DNA of 64,000 nucleotides from Patagioenas fasciata (Eukaryota > Chordata > Aves > Columbiformes > Columbidae). Location of the stretch: positions 3,965,445 to 4,029,444 of the forward strand of contig NC_092541.1 of NCBI RefSeq assembly GCF_037038585.1, written 5' to 3'. Of this stretch, positions 31,587-63,779 are shown piece by piece (within the stretch, counting starts at the first letter, position 1; each line of letters begins with the position of its first letter). Under the pieces are notes generated by a model. It worked only from the letters and a program-made list of their open reading frames with translations. It had not been told where the DNA came from and did not search any database. A program made the translations under genes and the position numbers.

Positions 31587-32205
31587 ACCTCGGCTTGGCC
31601 AAGCCAAGGTTGCAGGAAAGGTCTGCGGGGCGCTGCGCAGTGTCCCCTTTCGGGAAGGCGCCTGTCCCCGCAGAGCCCCTGTCCCCTGTGGGCGAGTGGG
31701 GAGGGACCCCCATGGAGAGAGGGGGCGGAGGTGGGACCCCTCTGCTGTGCTGGAACTACGGTGACAGGGTGACATGGTGGGAAGCCACTGTTCCCCATCC
31801 ACATGCAGGGGCTGCAGTGTTTGCATGCACAGCCATAGGCTTTGGGGTGCTGAGGGGCAGGGGGACACCAAAGTGGGGTTCAGAGCTCAGATCCCCCCAT
31901 GGGCAGTGCAGAAACAGGCAGTGACGGGGTGGGATTCAGCTCTTTTCTTGGGTGGTTATCCCCCATTGCACATACGGCAGGTGCACAGGGCTGTGTGAAG
32001 CTGCACATGTGGGGAGCGCTGTGCACCCCCAGTAACTTTTTGGGGTTTATCCGCAGCTACTTGGCCACCCTGGTCCCCCCATCCCTCACAACAGCAACCA
32101 GATCCTGCATCTTCTCAGCCAGACCCTGCATCCCTACCCTCTGGTACCCGGGACCAGTGCTGAGCTGCAGAGTGAAGTTTGTAGAGAAGCACAAAGCACA
32201 AAACT

Positions 32206-32604
32206 AGAGCACAAGTGTGATGGGAGCGGCTGAGGGAGCTGGGGGGTTCAGCTGGAGAACAGGAGCTGAGGGGAGACCTTCTGATCTCTGAACTGCCTGA
32301 AAGGAGCTTGGAGCCAGGGGGGTCGGGCTCTGCTCCCCAGGAACAAGCGCCAGGAGCAGAGGAAACGGCCTCAAGTTGCACCAGGGGAGGTTGAGGTTGG
32401 ATGTGGGGAACAATTTCTTCCCCAAAGGGCTGTGGGGCATTGGAACAGGCTGCCCAGGGCAGTGCTGGAGTCACCGTCCCTGGAGGGCTGGACAGACGGA
32501 CATGAGGTTCTCAGGACATGGGGCAGTGCCGGGGATGGGTTATGATTGGACTCCATGATCTCAAAGGGCTTTTCCAACCACAATGATTCTGTGATTCTAT
32601 GATT
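32206..32604 (+). repeat. CR1 LINE fragment (3' end)
   Basis: About 400 bp, near identical to the copy at 11121-11534, ending GATTCTGTGATTCTATGATT. Confidence 0.93.
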
Positions 32605-33174
32605 TCCTCCCCTGCCCACACCGCTGCTGATATGGATATGAGGGATCAGCCTGGGCACGCAGAGAGCAAAACAACCTGCAAACGATTTAACAGCAGATAT
32701 TGCTGAGGGACAACAATCCCATGAAACCCTGGGGGCAGCGGCACACCCCAATTTGTCCTGCTACACAGGGCGACCCTGCACATGTAGCTGTTGGACTGAT
32801 GCTGTGAGCACTGGAATCGTCTTCTTTAGTCCTTGCCAGGAAAACACCTGAAGTTATAACAGTTCAGGGGAAAAGGGTAAATTTACAGGAAGCACTCCAA
32901 GACCACAAGGTCCTGTTTGATGTGGCTGTTCTAATATTTAAATAGCATTTTATGTTTTCTGGTTTCATGCATTAGGGCATGATCTGGGGCAAAAGGACCC
33001 CATGGAGCCGCTCTGGCAGCTCCGTCTTCACCCTGGGAAACTTGCTGGATTTGGGGGTACGAGAGCGAGCGGCAGTAGGTAACGATGAGCCATCCAGTAT
33101 CATTTCAGTGTTCAGTAGGTGGGACTAATAGGGTCACTTAAAGGGAAGGGAGGAAGGCGGAGAACCTCTTTGAT

Positions 33175-33182
33175 TATATATA
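33175..33182 (+). promoter_or_regulatory. TATATATA box in otherwise unique sequence
   Basis: GATTATATATACCCCGC, followed 28 nt later by a GTGAGT donor-like hexamer. Nothing downstream identifies a transcript. It could be an SCN4A upstream promoter or simply an A/T tract. Confidence 0.2.
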
Positions 33183-33360
33183 CCCCGCTTTGAGTCCCTG
33201 TTCTCCAGATGTGAGTGAATTTGAATGAGATCACTCAGGAGCTGGAGGGCAGAGTGGAGGTGGGAGCTCGGTCTTGGGCATGGGGAGGGTTGTGGTGGCC
33301 ACGGGTGCCACGTGTTGGTCCTGGTTTGCAGGGTGTCCAGCAGGTTTGGGGGGATTCTGC

Positions 33361-33882
33361 CCCTCTGCCCCGCTCTGTGAGACCCCCCTGCAGTGCTGGT
33401 CCAGCTCTGGGTCCTCAATACAGGACACACATGGACCTGCTGGAGAGGGGCCAGAGGAGCCCCTGGAATGATCCGAGGCTGGAACAGCTCTGCTGGGGGA
33501 CAGACTGAGAAAGTTGGGGTGTTCAGCTGGAGAAGAGAAGCTCCGGGGAGACCTTAGTGCGGCCTTTCCGGACTTAAAAGGGGCAGAGAATATGGGGACA
33601 GACTTTTGAGCAGGGCCTGTTGTGATAGGACAAGGGGTGATGGTTTAAACTAAAGGAGGGAGATTCAGGCTGGCCATGAGGAAGGAATTGTTGTCCCTGA
33701 GGGTGGTGAGAGCCTGGCCCAGGTTGGGCAGAGAGGTGGTGGATGAACCATCCCTGGAGACATCCCAGGCCAGGCTGGACGGGGCTCTGAGCAACCTGAG
33801 CTGGTGAAGATGTCCCTGTCATGGCAGGGGTGGCACTGGGGGAACTCTGAATGCCACTTCCAACCCAAACTCTTCTGTGATC
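33361..33882 (+). repeat. CR1 LINE fragment
   Basis: About 520 bp: GGCTGGAACAGCTCTGCTGG, GACTTTTGAGCAGGGCCTGT, GGGAGATTCAGGCTGGCCAT, ending CCAAACTCTTCTGTGATC. The 5' limit is approximate. Confidence 0.88.
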
Positions 33883-35007
33883 CTCCAGCTCCAGGACGCT
33901 GCAGGAGCCCCAGTATTGCAAATCCCACAGGAGGATCAGGTGTGGGACCTGCACCCAGCACAGCTCCTTGGTGATTCCTGTGGGGCTGCGTCTCTCCTGG
34001 CATCTCCTGCCTTCCCTCGGAGGTGGCTGCATCACTGTCCCACATGCCACCTGAGTCTGGGGGACCCTGTGGGGTGGGTAGCAGGTCATTACAGCCCCCC
34101 ACCACCCACCTTTGCCCCATACTGTCCCCTCACAGCATTTGAAGCACCACTTAGATCCTTTCCAAGGCTGACATGAGAGCTGCTGGTAGGGAAGAGCAGG
34201 AGCTTTGGGTGACAGGCAGTGGGCAGCGGGCAATCACAGGTCCCCGCTTTAACCCTTCCCTGCCTGCTTGCGCCTCCACCGAGACCAGAACACCCCCAAG
34301 CAGCCATCTGCTTCGGTGTCCCCTTTCCAGCAACCCCCCCCGGGGGGTCAGTATGGACATAGGGATGGAAAGGATCTGTGGCCAGGGTGGGAACCCCAAC
34401 GGCTCCGGGCAGGAGGGGGTTACAGCATGGCTGCAGGATGGTGCAACCTCCTATTTCCATCTGTGGCCCCGGGAGAGTATCTGAGGACTTCACAGCTCCC
34501 AGCCCGCGGATGCCACCGGCGCCTCCCAGCACACCCAGGGACCCTTGGCAGGGCTGTGGGCAAACAGGCTTTGAAGTGCCAGAGTTCGAGTAAACTCAGG
34601 TCGTAAGTGTGTGAAATCAATTTTCATGCAGCTTCTGGTGCTGCTGGGTGAAGTGGAGGCACCTCTGTAGGGCGCGTATTTGGGGGGTTAGTGGTTTATG
34701 TGCCAGGGGGAGGCTGGTGGCTCCTTGGCGTGTTCAGATTGAGGGTTTGGCTTCCAAAGGATGTCAGTGATGGCACCCGCTTGGTTGCATCTTCACAAGG
34801 AGTTGGGAGAGGGCACAGCGCCTTGCTCACGGAGCACCCATCATGGTTGAGGACCTGCTGAAGGTCCTGCTGCGGCACATGGGATGGAGCATCATGTCCT
34901 TGTCCTCCGTGTGAATCCCCCTTGGATCACGGGTGTCCTTGTCCCAGTGTGCATCTCAAGGCAGAGATGGATCATCTGCTGCCAGGAAAGGGGCTGGAGA
35001 TGGTTTC

Positions 35008-35222
35008 ATATAATAGTTTGTGTTGAAGGGACGTTTCCAGCTCCCCCAGTGCCCCCCCTGCCATGAGCAGGGACATCTTCACCAGCTCAGGTTGCTCAGA
35101 GCCCCGTCCAGCCTGGCCTGGGATGTCTCCAGGGATGGTTCATCCACCACCTCTCTGCCCAACCTGGGCCAGGCTCTCACCACCCTCAGGGACAACAATT
35201 CCTTCCTCATGGCCAGCCTGAA
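35008..35222 (-). repeat. CR1 LINE 3' fragment, antisense
   Basis: Inverse of the GGAAGGAATTGTTGTCCCTG subfamily: ATAATAGTTTGTGTTGAAGG through CTCATGGCCAGCCTGAA. Confidence 0.9.
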
Positions 35223-35871
35223 TTTTTTTTTACTGCTGTTAATTTCTTTTAATTACAGTTAAGCCTGAGCTCCCTTTAAAGAAGAGAAGCCTAAAAACAG
35301 AGCGGGTTTATGGTGGGCTCAGAACCGTTGCAGTGTTTGGCACCCCTGGCAGCATCACAAAAGGCATTTGTTTGCAGAATAACATTTTGAAGACTTCGTA
35401 GATTTTTCCAGATAGTCTTGGTAATGTAGTTACAGCAAAGCATTAAGGGACAACATATCTGGGGATAGCGAACATCAGGTTCTTAAGTAGCACATTATCA
35501 CGTTACAGAAAGGGACATAAACTTGTTTATAAAATGGCTAATCTTGGCTGGCACGACCGAAGGGTGTTTATCCTGGTTACTGCTAAAAACTCATATAATC
35601 TCAAAAACACTAATGCAGCTCTGGGCCCTGCTTGACATGCCATGAAATCGCTTGTGTGTGATAACTGGAGAACGCTTGGATTCATCCAAAAAAAGTGTGA
35701 CTTAGAAGAGCTGGGTGGCAGGTTCACTCTATTATTTACTGCTTGGAGGAATTATGCTGCATCGAATGCTGCTTGTCTTTTCTCCAGGAGCCTGGTAACC
35801 ATCTCAGAGTGACCTTTCAGGCAACAGAATTTGCAGAAAAATTTGCAGAAAAAAAAGGTAAGGGAATATAC

Positions 35872-36136
35872 AGTAGAGCAGGGTAGAGTAGAGTAGAGTA
35901 GAGTAGAGTAGAGTAGAGTAGAGTAGAGTAGAGTAGAGTAGAGTAGAGTGGAATGGAATGGAATGGAATGGAATGGAATGGAATAGAATAGAATAGGATA
36001 GGATAGGATAGGATAGGATAGGATAGAATAGAATAGAATAGAATAGAATAGAATAGAATAGAATAGAATAGAATAGAATAGAATAGAATAGAATAGAATA
36101 GAATAGAATAGAATAGAATAGAATAGAATAGAATAG
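35872..36136. repeat. Compound pentanucleotide microsatellite
   Basis: 265 bp of successive pentamer blocks: (TAGAG)n from about 35883, (TGGAA)n from about 35949, a short TAGAA block, (TAGGA)n to about 36024, then a long (TAGAA)n. It abuts, at its right, the inverted 3' end of the CR1 at 36151, whose tail reads TTCTATG on its own strand. Confidence 0.95.
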
Positions 36137-36150
36137 TGGGAGGGATGGCT

Positions 36151-36713
36151 CAGAATCACAGAATCCCAGAATGTCAGGGGTTGAAGGGCCCTGGAAAGCT
36201 CCTCCAGTGCAATCCCCCCATGGAGCAGGAACACCCAGCTGAGGTTCCACAGGAAGGGGTCCAGGCGGGTTTGAATGTCTGCAGAGAAGGAGACTCCACA
36301 ACCTCCCTGGGCAGCCTGGGCCAGGCTCTGACACCCTCACCAGGAACAAGTTGCTTCTCATCTCTAAGTGGAACCTCCTGTGTTCCAGTTTGCACCCATT
36401 GCCCCTTGTCCTGTCACTGGTTGTCACCCAGAAGAGCCTGGCTCCATCCTCCTGACACTGCCCCTTTCCATATTGATCCCCAGGAATGAGTCCCCCCTCA
36501 GTCTCCTCTTCTCCAGCTCCAGAGCCCCAGCTCCCTCAGCCTTTCCTCACACGGGAGATGCTCCACTCCCTCCAGCATCTTGGTGGCTGCGCTGGACTCT
36601 CTGCAGCAGTTCCCTGTCCTTCTGGAGCTGAGGGGCCACAACTGGACACAATATTCCAGGTGTGGTCTCCCCAGGGCAGAGCAGAGGGGCAGGAGAACCT
36701 CTCTGACCTACTC
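36151..36713 (-). repeat. CR1 LINE fragment, antisense
   Basis: About 560 bp, beginning with inverted tail CAGAATCACAGAATCCCAGA and running through CATTGATCCCCAGG-type body sequence to GGTGTGGTCTCCCCAGGGCA. Same subfamily as 18432-18815. Confidence 0.92.
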
Positions 36714-38035
36714 ATGTCGGGTACCTGCACAAAAGTCCAGCTAAGCATAGAAAACCATCACTTTTTATATCTTTACAGACTACTCACGCCATGATTCAGT
36801 CCAATGGCAATATTTCAGTTTGGAGTCTTCTTGCTTCTCCTTGGATCTTTTCCACTGATCTCAGATGGACCCTTGTTTTGTTCAGCTGTAGACATTGTTT
36901 ATGGTCCACGGTGCTGTTTCATCTGGATAAATCCCTTTCTTCTCAGTGAAGTGCAAAATGAGCCCCAGACATCTGAAATGTCTTCACATTTTCCTTGAAG
37001 TCATTATTTTTTCCACAGTTAATTCCATTCTTCCCAGCAAAGTGCAAACCGGACCTTATCTTGCAAGTGTTCAGTGTAGTTTGTAGGGTTTTTTGATAAA
37101 TATGAGCAGAACTTTAGAGCTTAAGATTCCAGAAAATCCAGTTTACCAAGCAACACGAAGCAGAGTACATTAAAAATCACACAGCCTTGTCCTTCTAGAT
37201 GATTCATTTTATTTAGTGTGCGTTTGTTTAAGCTAAATGATTGATATGAAACTTAAATCAGGATCATCCACCAACATGTGAGTAGTAAAATCATGGCTGT
37301 ACCAGCTTACTTAGCAGAGCGAGCCCAATGTAAATCACCCAGACTGTCATATTTATAGAATAGAGTGGTTGTTTTGTTCTCAAATCGCACACAGTGGGAA
37401 AGGTCTGCACGAGACCCCCTGTACCCACAACTTTTTGGGGTTCAGTTGCTGTTCTGCTTCCTTGGGGGTTCCCCAAAAGGAAAGTTCTTGGCCTGGCTGT
37501 AGCTCAGGTTCTTCCCTCCTTTGGAGCCTGGACCAAACTGCTGGTTGGTGTTTGGCCACACACCCCATGGACTCAAGTATCGCCAAAAATTGGAGATTTG
37601 GAGCTTTTGGGGCTCCTTCTGCTCTGCTGGGCATGGTAACAGGATCTGGCCCTTCTCTTTCTCCTCACCCCCATCATCCCCCCACTGGGGCTGAGAACTT
37701 AGGTGTACAGAGCTGGGAAATGCTGAGGGGATAAGGACTCTGGTATTTAATCCTCCCCAGGAAGCTACTTGTCCTCTGTGGACACATAAACGCTGTTCTG
37801 ACCACACTGAGTGTCAATGCTCTTGGACTGGGTTTGAAACACACGTTCTCCTGGCAGCAGGTTTCCTCGCCCATGTAATTTTGGTGTTTTAAAACTTATT
37901 TCACATGTTAGGGGTGGAGAGGGGACCTGCTATGGGGTGATTCATGAGGTGTCCAGCAGGACTGGGAGACTGAGACCCACGGCACAGCCCTGGGGATCCT
38001 CCCGAGCAAGCGAGATGGATACCATGGGGATCACA

Positions 38036-38540
38036 TGGAATCCCAGCACGGTTGGGGTTGAAGGGACCTCTGTAGATCCCCAGCCCAGCCCTGCTCACAC
38101 AGGGTCCCAGAGCAGATCGCACAGGTGGGTCCAGGGGGTTTGAATGGCTCAGAGAAGGAGACTCCACACCCGCTCTGGGCAGCCTGGGCCAGGCTCTGGC
38201 ACCGCAAAGGAAAGGAGTTTCTCCTCGTGTTCACATGGAGCCTCCTGTGTTTCAGTCTGTGCCCGCTGCCCCTCACCCTGGCGTTGGGCATCACTGAACA
38301 GAGTCTGGTCCATCCTGACACCCACCCTGAGATATTGATCCCATTGAGCAGATCCCTCTCAGCTTCTCTTCTCCAGCTCCACAGCCCCAGCTCTCTCAGT
38401 GTCTCCTCATCACAAAGATGCTCCAGACCCCTCAGCATCTTTGTGTCCCTCTATGGTCTCTCTCCAATAATTCCTTGTCCTTTTTAAACTGGGGAGCCCA
38501 GAACTGGACCTGGAACTGCAGATGGGCCCTCACCCGGGTA
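38036..38540 (-). repeat. CR1 LINE fragment, antisense
   Basis: About 505 bp: GGAATCCCAGCACGGTTGGG through GCGTTGGGCATCACTGAACA to CAGATGGGCCCTCACCCGGG. Inverse of the 21255-21892 subfamily. Confidence 0.92.
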
Positions 38541-39126
38541 GAGTAGAAAAGAATGGATGATGTTTGTAGCAGCACTTGGCTGCACATGACTGAGAATCCA
38601 TCACTGAGCTGTGACTCATCCCCAAACCATGCAGTCCTCATTGCACCATCCTGCCCCACCCTGGGTGTCTGCAGGGGGATAAATAGGGGAGGGCTGGGTT
38701 CAGTCACCATCTAGGTGCTGGTCTGGGTGGAAGTGGGTTGTCCCAGGAGGATTTGGGGTGCAAATGGCAAGGAATGGGTGCTGCAGGATTGTGCTGTGAT
38801 GGGTTCTGCTTGTGTGTGCAACAAGGTCTGGTTTCCAGAGCTCTTGAGCTGCTGAGTGCTGGCTTATCTCCTGCAGCATTAAGTTCTTGTAGCTAAAAGC
38901 ATGTGCACCGGCTCTCCCAGAGCTGGCTGTTTGCTGGCTTTGCTGCAGGAGCTCGTTGTTTCCAGGCTAATCCTTGCTGTGGGGAGTCCCCCTTGTGCTG
39001 TTCACTGCCAGCACTTGGCTGAGCAGCACCTGGCTCTGCTGTTCCTGGTGAGTGAAGCTGGTTCTCACTTTGCTGATGACCATTTGGGTTGTTTTTTGTC
39101 TTGGATCTGTGTTCCTCTCCAGCCTC

Positions 39127-39244
39127 TTCTGGACGGGGCTCTGAGCAACCGCATCTGGGTGAGATGTCCCTGCTCATGGCAGGGGGTTGGACTGGATAAG
39201 CTTGAAAGGTCCCTTCAACCCAAATGATTTGATGATTCTGTGAT
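39127..39244 (+). repeat. CR1 LINE 3' fragment
   Basis: TTCTGGACGGGGCTCTGAGC to CAAATGATTTGATGATTCTG TGAT: the last about 120 bp only. Confidence 0.88.
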
Positions 39245-39833
39245 CCTCTTTGAGCACCCCCTGCTTAGCCCTGGGCAGTGTTACCAGCCCGCAGCATCTC
39301 CCCCTACAGCTGCAAACCCCGGTGCTGCTGGGGATGCTCTGTCAGCAGCCGGACCAGTTCGGCACAATGGGTTTAGCCCAGCAAGAGGAAGAGGAGACCC
39401 AGACTGAAAGTGAAGCCAGTGCTGCCCGCTCCCCTCCTGCCGGAGGAGGAATGAGCAGAGTCATGGGGCTGCAGAAACCTGACCCCGGCGGTGATCGCTG
39501 GTGGCAGCTGGAGGCACAGCCACCTCCGGTCGGGTGCAGCGAGCGGGGACAGGGCATTGCTGGGGGCTCGGAGGGGCAGGACGCAATGGGAGGTGATGGG
39601 GAAGGTGTGGAGCATATAGCACCCTGCGAGAATAACCTTGGAGAGGAGTGTGCTGCTGGAGCCCTGCAGGGTGTTGGAGGGGCCAATATTACAGACTCAC
39701 TTTAGTAGCTCTGAAAAACCGTATGTCCAGGGAAACTGGGGCTGGCTAGACCAACAGGCTCCTCAGAGTGCCCAGGAGATGGGATGGATTGGTCCGTGCT
39801 GGGTGCTGTGGGTCCTGAGCATCCTTACAGCCA

Positions 39834-40137
39834 TCTGAAAGGAGCTTGGAGCCAGGGGGGTCGGGCTCTGCTCCCCAGGAACAAGCGCCAGGAGCAGAGG
39901 AAACGGCCTCAAGTTGCACCAGGGGAGGTTGAGGTTGGATGTGGGGAACAATTTCTTCCCCAAAGGGCTGTGGGGCATTGGAACAGGCTGCCCAGGGCAG
40001 TGCTGGAGTCACCATCCCTGGAGGGTTGGACAGACGGACATGAGGTTCTCAGGACATGGGGCAGTGCCGGGGGTGGGTTATGGTTGCATTTGATGATTTT
40101 GAGGGTTTCTTCCACCCAAAATGATTCTGTGATTCTA
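39834..40137 (+). repeat. CR1 LINE 3' fragment
   Basis: About 300 bp of the GGAGCTTGGAGCCAGGGGGG subfamily, ending AATGATTCTGTGATTCTA. It lies about 450 bp before the SCN4A start codon. Confidence 0.93.
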
Positions 40138-40442
40138 CCCCTGGTGGGACTTGGTGTGATAGAACCAGACACAGCCCTGTGCTTTTGGGTTGAACTTTGA
40201 GGCCACTGGTATCAAGGGAATGCAAAGGACAAGTTTCCAGTGCTGCTGAGTGTGAAATAGGTGTAAATCCAGAATAACTCTGGAGGAGCAGCAGCACCCT
40301 GCCAACCTGCTGCCATGGGCACTGTCCCCTCAGAGACATGTGGTGGCAAAAATGCCCTTTTTGCTTGTGTTGATGAGGTCCCACCTCTGGTTACAGCAGG
40401 CTTAGGTTGACATGAGGCTGTGTCCCTCTGGGATTTCTGCTC

Positions 40443-40473
40443 CAGGTCCTTCCAACCCAAACCATTCTATGAT
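40443..40473 (+). repeat. CR1 3' tail remnant
   Basis: CAGGTCCTTCCAACCCAAAC CATTCTATGATC, about 30 bp of CR1 terminus only, some 80 bp before the exon that carries the SCN4A start. Confidence 0.7.
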
Positions 40474-40554
40474 CAACTTGCCTTCGAAGGCTGAGCAAAA
40501 ATGTCCCCAAAACTGCCCCAGCTGGCATTGCCTTCTCAGCCCCCTTCTCCCCAG

Positions 40555-40592
40555 CAGGCTGGGCGCAGGCGTCCCAGGAGCAGAATGAGAGG
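40555..40592 (+). other. SCN4A: SCN4A 5'UTR part of the first coding exon
   Basis: CCCCCTTCTCCCCAG is a strong acceptor at 40540-40554, so the 38 nt before the ATG are probably spliced to an upstream non-coding exon, as is usual in sodium-channel genes. A second AG three bases on (CAG) gives a possible NAGNAG shift. Confidence 0.5.
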
Positions 40593-60552
<19,960 letters not shown>

Positions 60553-60630
60553 GTAGGAAAAGCAAAAGGAAAGGTTTCAACCCCAATAGGTGGGATTGAC
60601 ACATTCTTGCTGTGCTGCCCGAAGAATTAT

Positions 60631-61001
60631 CACAGAATCACAGGGTGGTTGGTGTTGAAGGGATCCCTGTAGATCCCCAGCCCTGCTCACACAGGGTCCC
60701 AGAGCAGATCGCACAGGTGGGTCCAGGGGGTTTGAATGGCTCAGAGAAGGAGACTCCACACCCGCTCTGGGCAGCCTGGGCCAGGCTCTGGCACCGCAAA
60801 GGAAAGAAGTTTCTCGTTGTGTTCACATGGAGCCTCCTGTGTTTCAGTCTGTGCCCGTTGCCCCTCACCCTGGCGTTGGGCACCACTGAACAGAGTCTGG
60901 TCCATCCTGACACCCACCCTGAGCTATTGATCCCATTGAGCAGATCCCTCTCAGCTTCTCTTCTCCAGCTCAACAGCTCCAGCTCTCTCAGCCCTTCCTC
61001 A
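60631..61001 (-). repeat. CR1 LINE fragment, antisense
   Basis: CACAGAATCACAGGGTGGTT to GCTCTCTCAGCCCTTCCTCA, starting 79 bp after SCN4A exon 15. Confidence 0.92.
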
Positions 61002-61470
61002 TAAGAATTATGCTGGTTTGGGTTATTTCTAGCTTTTCTGCAATGTGAATGGCCCAAACTTGGGGATTTTAAATGTGACATTCCCCAATGTAAGCTAGAG
61101 GGGTGTGTTTGGATCCAAGCAGGGTTCTGGCCTAGTTTGGGTCAGGCTCTGGGGATATTGCTGATGTCAGGAGGACCCACAGCACCACAGTCAAGGGTCA
61201 AAGCACTCAGTGCGGGGTTAAAGATGTTCCAGAGGAATCTGATGCCAGCAAATCTGCTGATGGTGCTAACATTGGATCCACCGCTAATGCCTCAGAAAGC
61301 ATTGCCGGGTAGGGTATGAAACCAGATGGAGGAGCTTAGCACGAGTGAACATGAAGCGATGCTTCTTGGATCCAAAGGAGGAGACAGCTGATGTCAGCAC
61401 TGCCATGTCGAGGCATGGAGGGGACTGTCCAGGCTATGGGACACCGACTGATCTTCCCAGAGCACCGAGG

Positions 61471-61862
61471 CATAGAATTGTAGAGTAGTTTGGGTGGAAG
61501 GGACGTTCCCAGCTCCCCCAGTGCCCCCCCTGCCATGAGCAGGGACATCTTCACCAGCTCAGGTTGCTCAGAGCCCCGTCCAGCCTGGCCTGGGATGTCT
61601 CCAGGGATGGTTCAGCCACCACCTCTCTGGCCAACCTGGGCCAGGCTCTCACCACCCTCAGGGACAACAGTTCCTTCCTCATGGCCAGCCTGAATCTCCC
61701 TCCTTTAGCTTAAAGCCATCACCCCGTGTCCCATCACAACAGGCCCTGCTCAAAAGTCTGTCCCCATCTTTCTTATGGGCCACTTTTAAGTCCAGAAAGG
61801 CTGTGATAAGGTCTCCCCAGAGCTTCTCTTCTCAGCTGAACACCCCAAGTCTCTCAGCCTGT
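61471..61862 (-). repeat. CR1 LINE fragment, antisense
   Basis: CATAGAATTGTAGAGTAGTT to CCAAGTCTCTCAGCCTGTC. Inverse of the 33361-33882 subfamily. Confidence 0.92.
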
Positions 61863-62100
61863 CAAGATGACAGGGAAATGTGAGACAAGAAACCCAGACC
61901 CAAGTGAACATAAAAAGGAGGGTGATAGTCTGGTGGGAAATGACTTCTCACAATGGGGTTGTGCCAAGGTTCTGGGGAAATGCTGGACAGTGGAGAGGAG
62001 CAACTGCATCAATCTGGAAAGTGTATGAAAAACGACCGGCTCTGATGTGGAGGTTTATCCTGACTATTGATGGCAAGTATTTCTGCCCAGAAGCTTTAAA

Positions 62101-62297
62101 TTGGATGTGGGGACAATTTCTTCCCCAAAGGGCTGTGGGGCATTGGAACAGGCTGCCCAGGGCAGTGCTGGAGTCACCATCCCTGGAGGGTTGGACAGAC
62201 GGACATGAGGTTCTCAGGACATGGGGCAGTGCCATGGATGGGGAACAGTTGGACTTGATCTTTAGGGTCTCTTCCAACTAAAACTGTTCTGATTCTA
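62101..62297 (+). repeat. CR1 LINE 3' fragment
   Basis: TTGGATGTGGGGACAATTTC to AAAACTGTTCTGATTCTAA. Subfamily of 11121-11534. Confidence 0.91.
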
Positions 62298-63502
62298 AAC
62301 TCTGTCCTAGCTGGTCCAGCTCAGAGCAGCGTGTTGGGGCAGAAGCAAGGGTGCAGTCTGGTGCAAACACAACTGGTGCTGTGTGCCCATCTGTGATTGC
62401 ACAAGAAGCCTGATGCAGGGCTGCAAATGGAACCCGCACTCCTAAAACCCCAGAGCCATCCTCCTCCTCCTCACCCTGTCTGCAGTCTCCTTGTGTCTCC
62501 ATGCAGTGACAGGGACCTGGCTTTGCCTGGGGTGTGAGTGCAAGAAGAGGGAATAATCCTTGTTATTTATTTATAATGTTTTTAGCTGGGATAACAGGGT
62601 GTTCTCAGCAGCTGGGGCTGCTGGAGGAAGATGGCAGGAGAGGTTGTGGCTGTAACCCATTGCAAATGTGCTGCCTGCTGTCCTCACAACAGACAAACCT
62701 GCCTGGAGCACCTTGCTCAAGGGAAGGGGTGAGGGGACTTGCTGTTGTCCTTCCCCTTTGTGGAAGGGCTGAGATTTGGCATTTTTCCCCAGTTTTTGCC
62801 TACTACAAGTCAAGTTCCCTGCATAGATATCATATCTTGAGAGTCACCCCTGGCTGCTTGCCATGTGAAGGGGTCAATCAGCATCTCTTAGCTGCCAAAT
62901 AGCAGCTCACCCCATCCTCACTGCTGGTTTTGGTGGCTAAATTCAACCAAGGTGCAAAGCAGGGGGGTGCATCAACAACCTGCCCCAACAGGCAGGGTGG
63001 GCAACGCGCTGGCAGTCATGATGTGAAATGATAATTATAAATCCGGTGTTAATTAGCGGGGTCCCTGAGCTGGTCCTTGGGGCGGATCGCTGCTGGCTCG
63101 GTGCGCTCACATGCCCTCGATCAGCTCCAGATGGAGCCAAAGCCCGACACACCGCATCGCGCTGGGGACACGGTTGCAAACCGGGGAGATTTCACCTGAT
63201 GGGCTACTCAGAAAACGCTGGTAAATGCTCTTGCCCTTCCAGAGCAGCTCCTTTCTGAGGCAAAGATATTTTCCAGGGTGAAATGATGGCTGGAGAATGG
63301 CTGTTTTCAAGCACTTCTGCATTTTATGCATGATTTATCTTTTGCACCACAAAGCAGCGAAGAGGTGACAGGAGTAGCAGCGTTGGTGTGTGGCTGTGCA
63401 GAGTTGGTGCCACAGCTCAGGTCTCGTCTTGGGTATTTTTTGGCTCGGACACCTGTCCTTCCAGGCATGGTGATGTCTCCTGAGATGCTCTGGGCCGTGG
63501 TG

Positions 63503-63779
63503 CATAGAATCACAGAATAGTTTGGGTTGAAGGGCACTTCCCAGCCCCCCCAGTGCCACCCCTGCCATGGGCAGGGACATCTTCACCAGCTCAGGTTGCT
63601 CAGAGCCCTGTCCAGCCTGGCCTGGGATGTCTCCAGGGATGGTTCATCCACCACCTCTCTGCCCAACCTGGGCCAGGCTCTCACCACCCTCAGAGACAAC
63701 AATTCCTTCCTCATGGCCAGCCTGAATCTCCCTCCTTCAGTTTAAACCATCACCCCTTGTCCTATTGCAACAGGCCCTA
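63503..63779 (-). repeat. CR1 LINE 3' fragment, antisense
   Basis: CATAGAATCACAGAATAGTT to CTTGTCCTATTGCAACAGGC. Confidence 0.92.

Larger units (their letters stand above)
25186..40554. other. Intergenic region between ITGB3 and SCN4A coding start
   Basis: About 15 kb with no confidently recognised gene. It holds about a dozen CR1 fragments, two microsatellites (29563 and 35872), weak exon-like segments at 26.3-28.0 kb, GC-rich sequence at 30.4-31.8 kb and an A/T-rich stretch at 36.7-37.4 kb. The non-coding first exon and muscle promoter of SCN4A are expected somewhere here. CD79B, the human neighbour, was looked for and not found. Confidence 0.6.

Noticed and set aside
32115-32474. Recurrent open frames (peptides such as [19 protein letters not shown]) repeated around the window
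   Set aside because: They are antisense translations of the same CR1 3' sequence at many sites, not a gene family.
25186-40554. Search for CD79B, GH or MYL4 between ITGB3 and SCN4A
   Set aside because: No Ig domain, ITAM pair, growth-hormone or EF-hand exon could be recognised.
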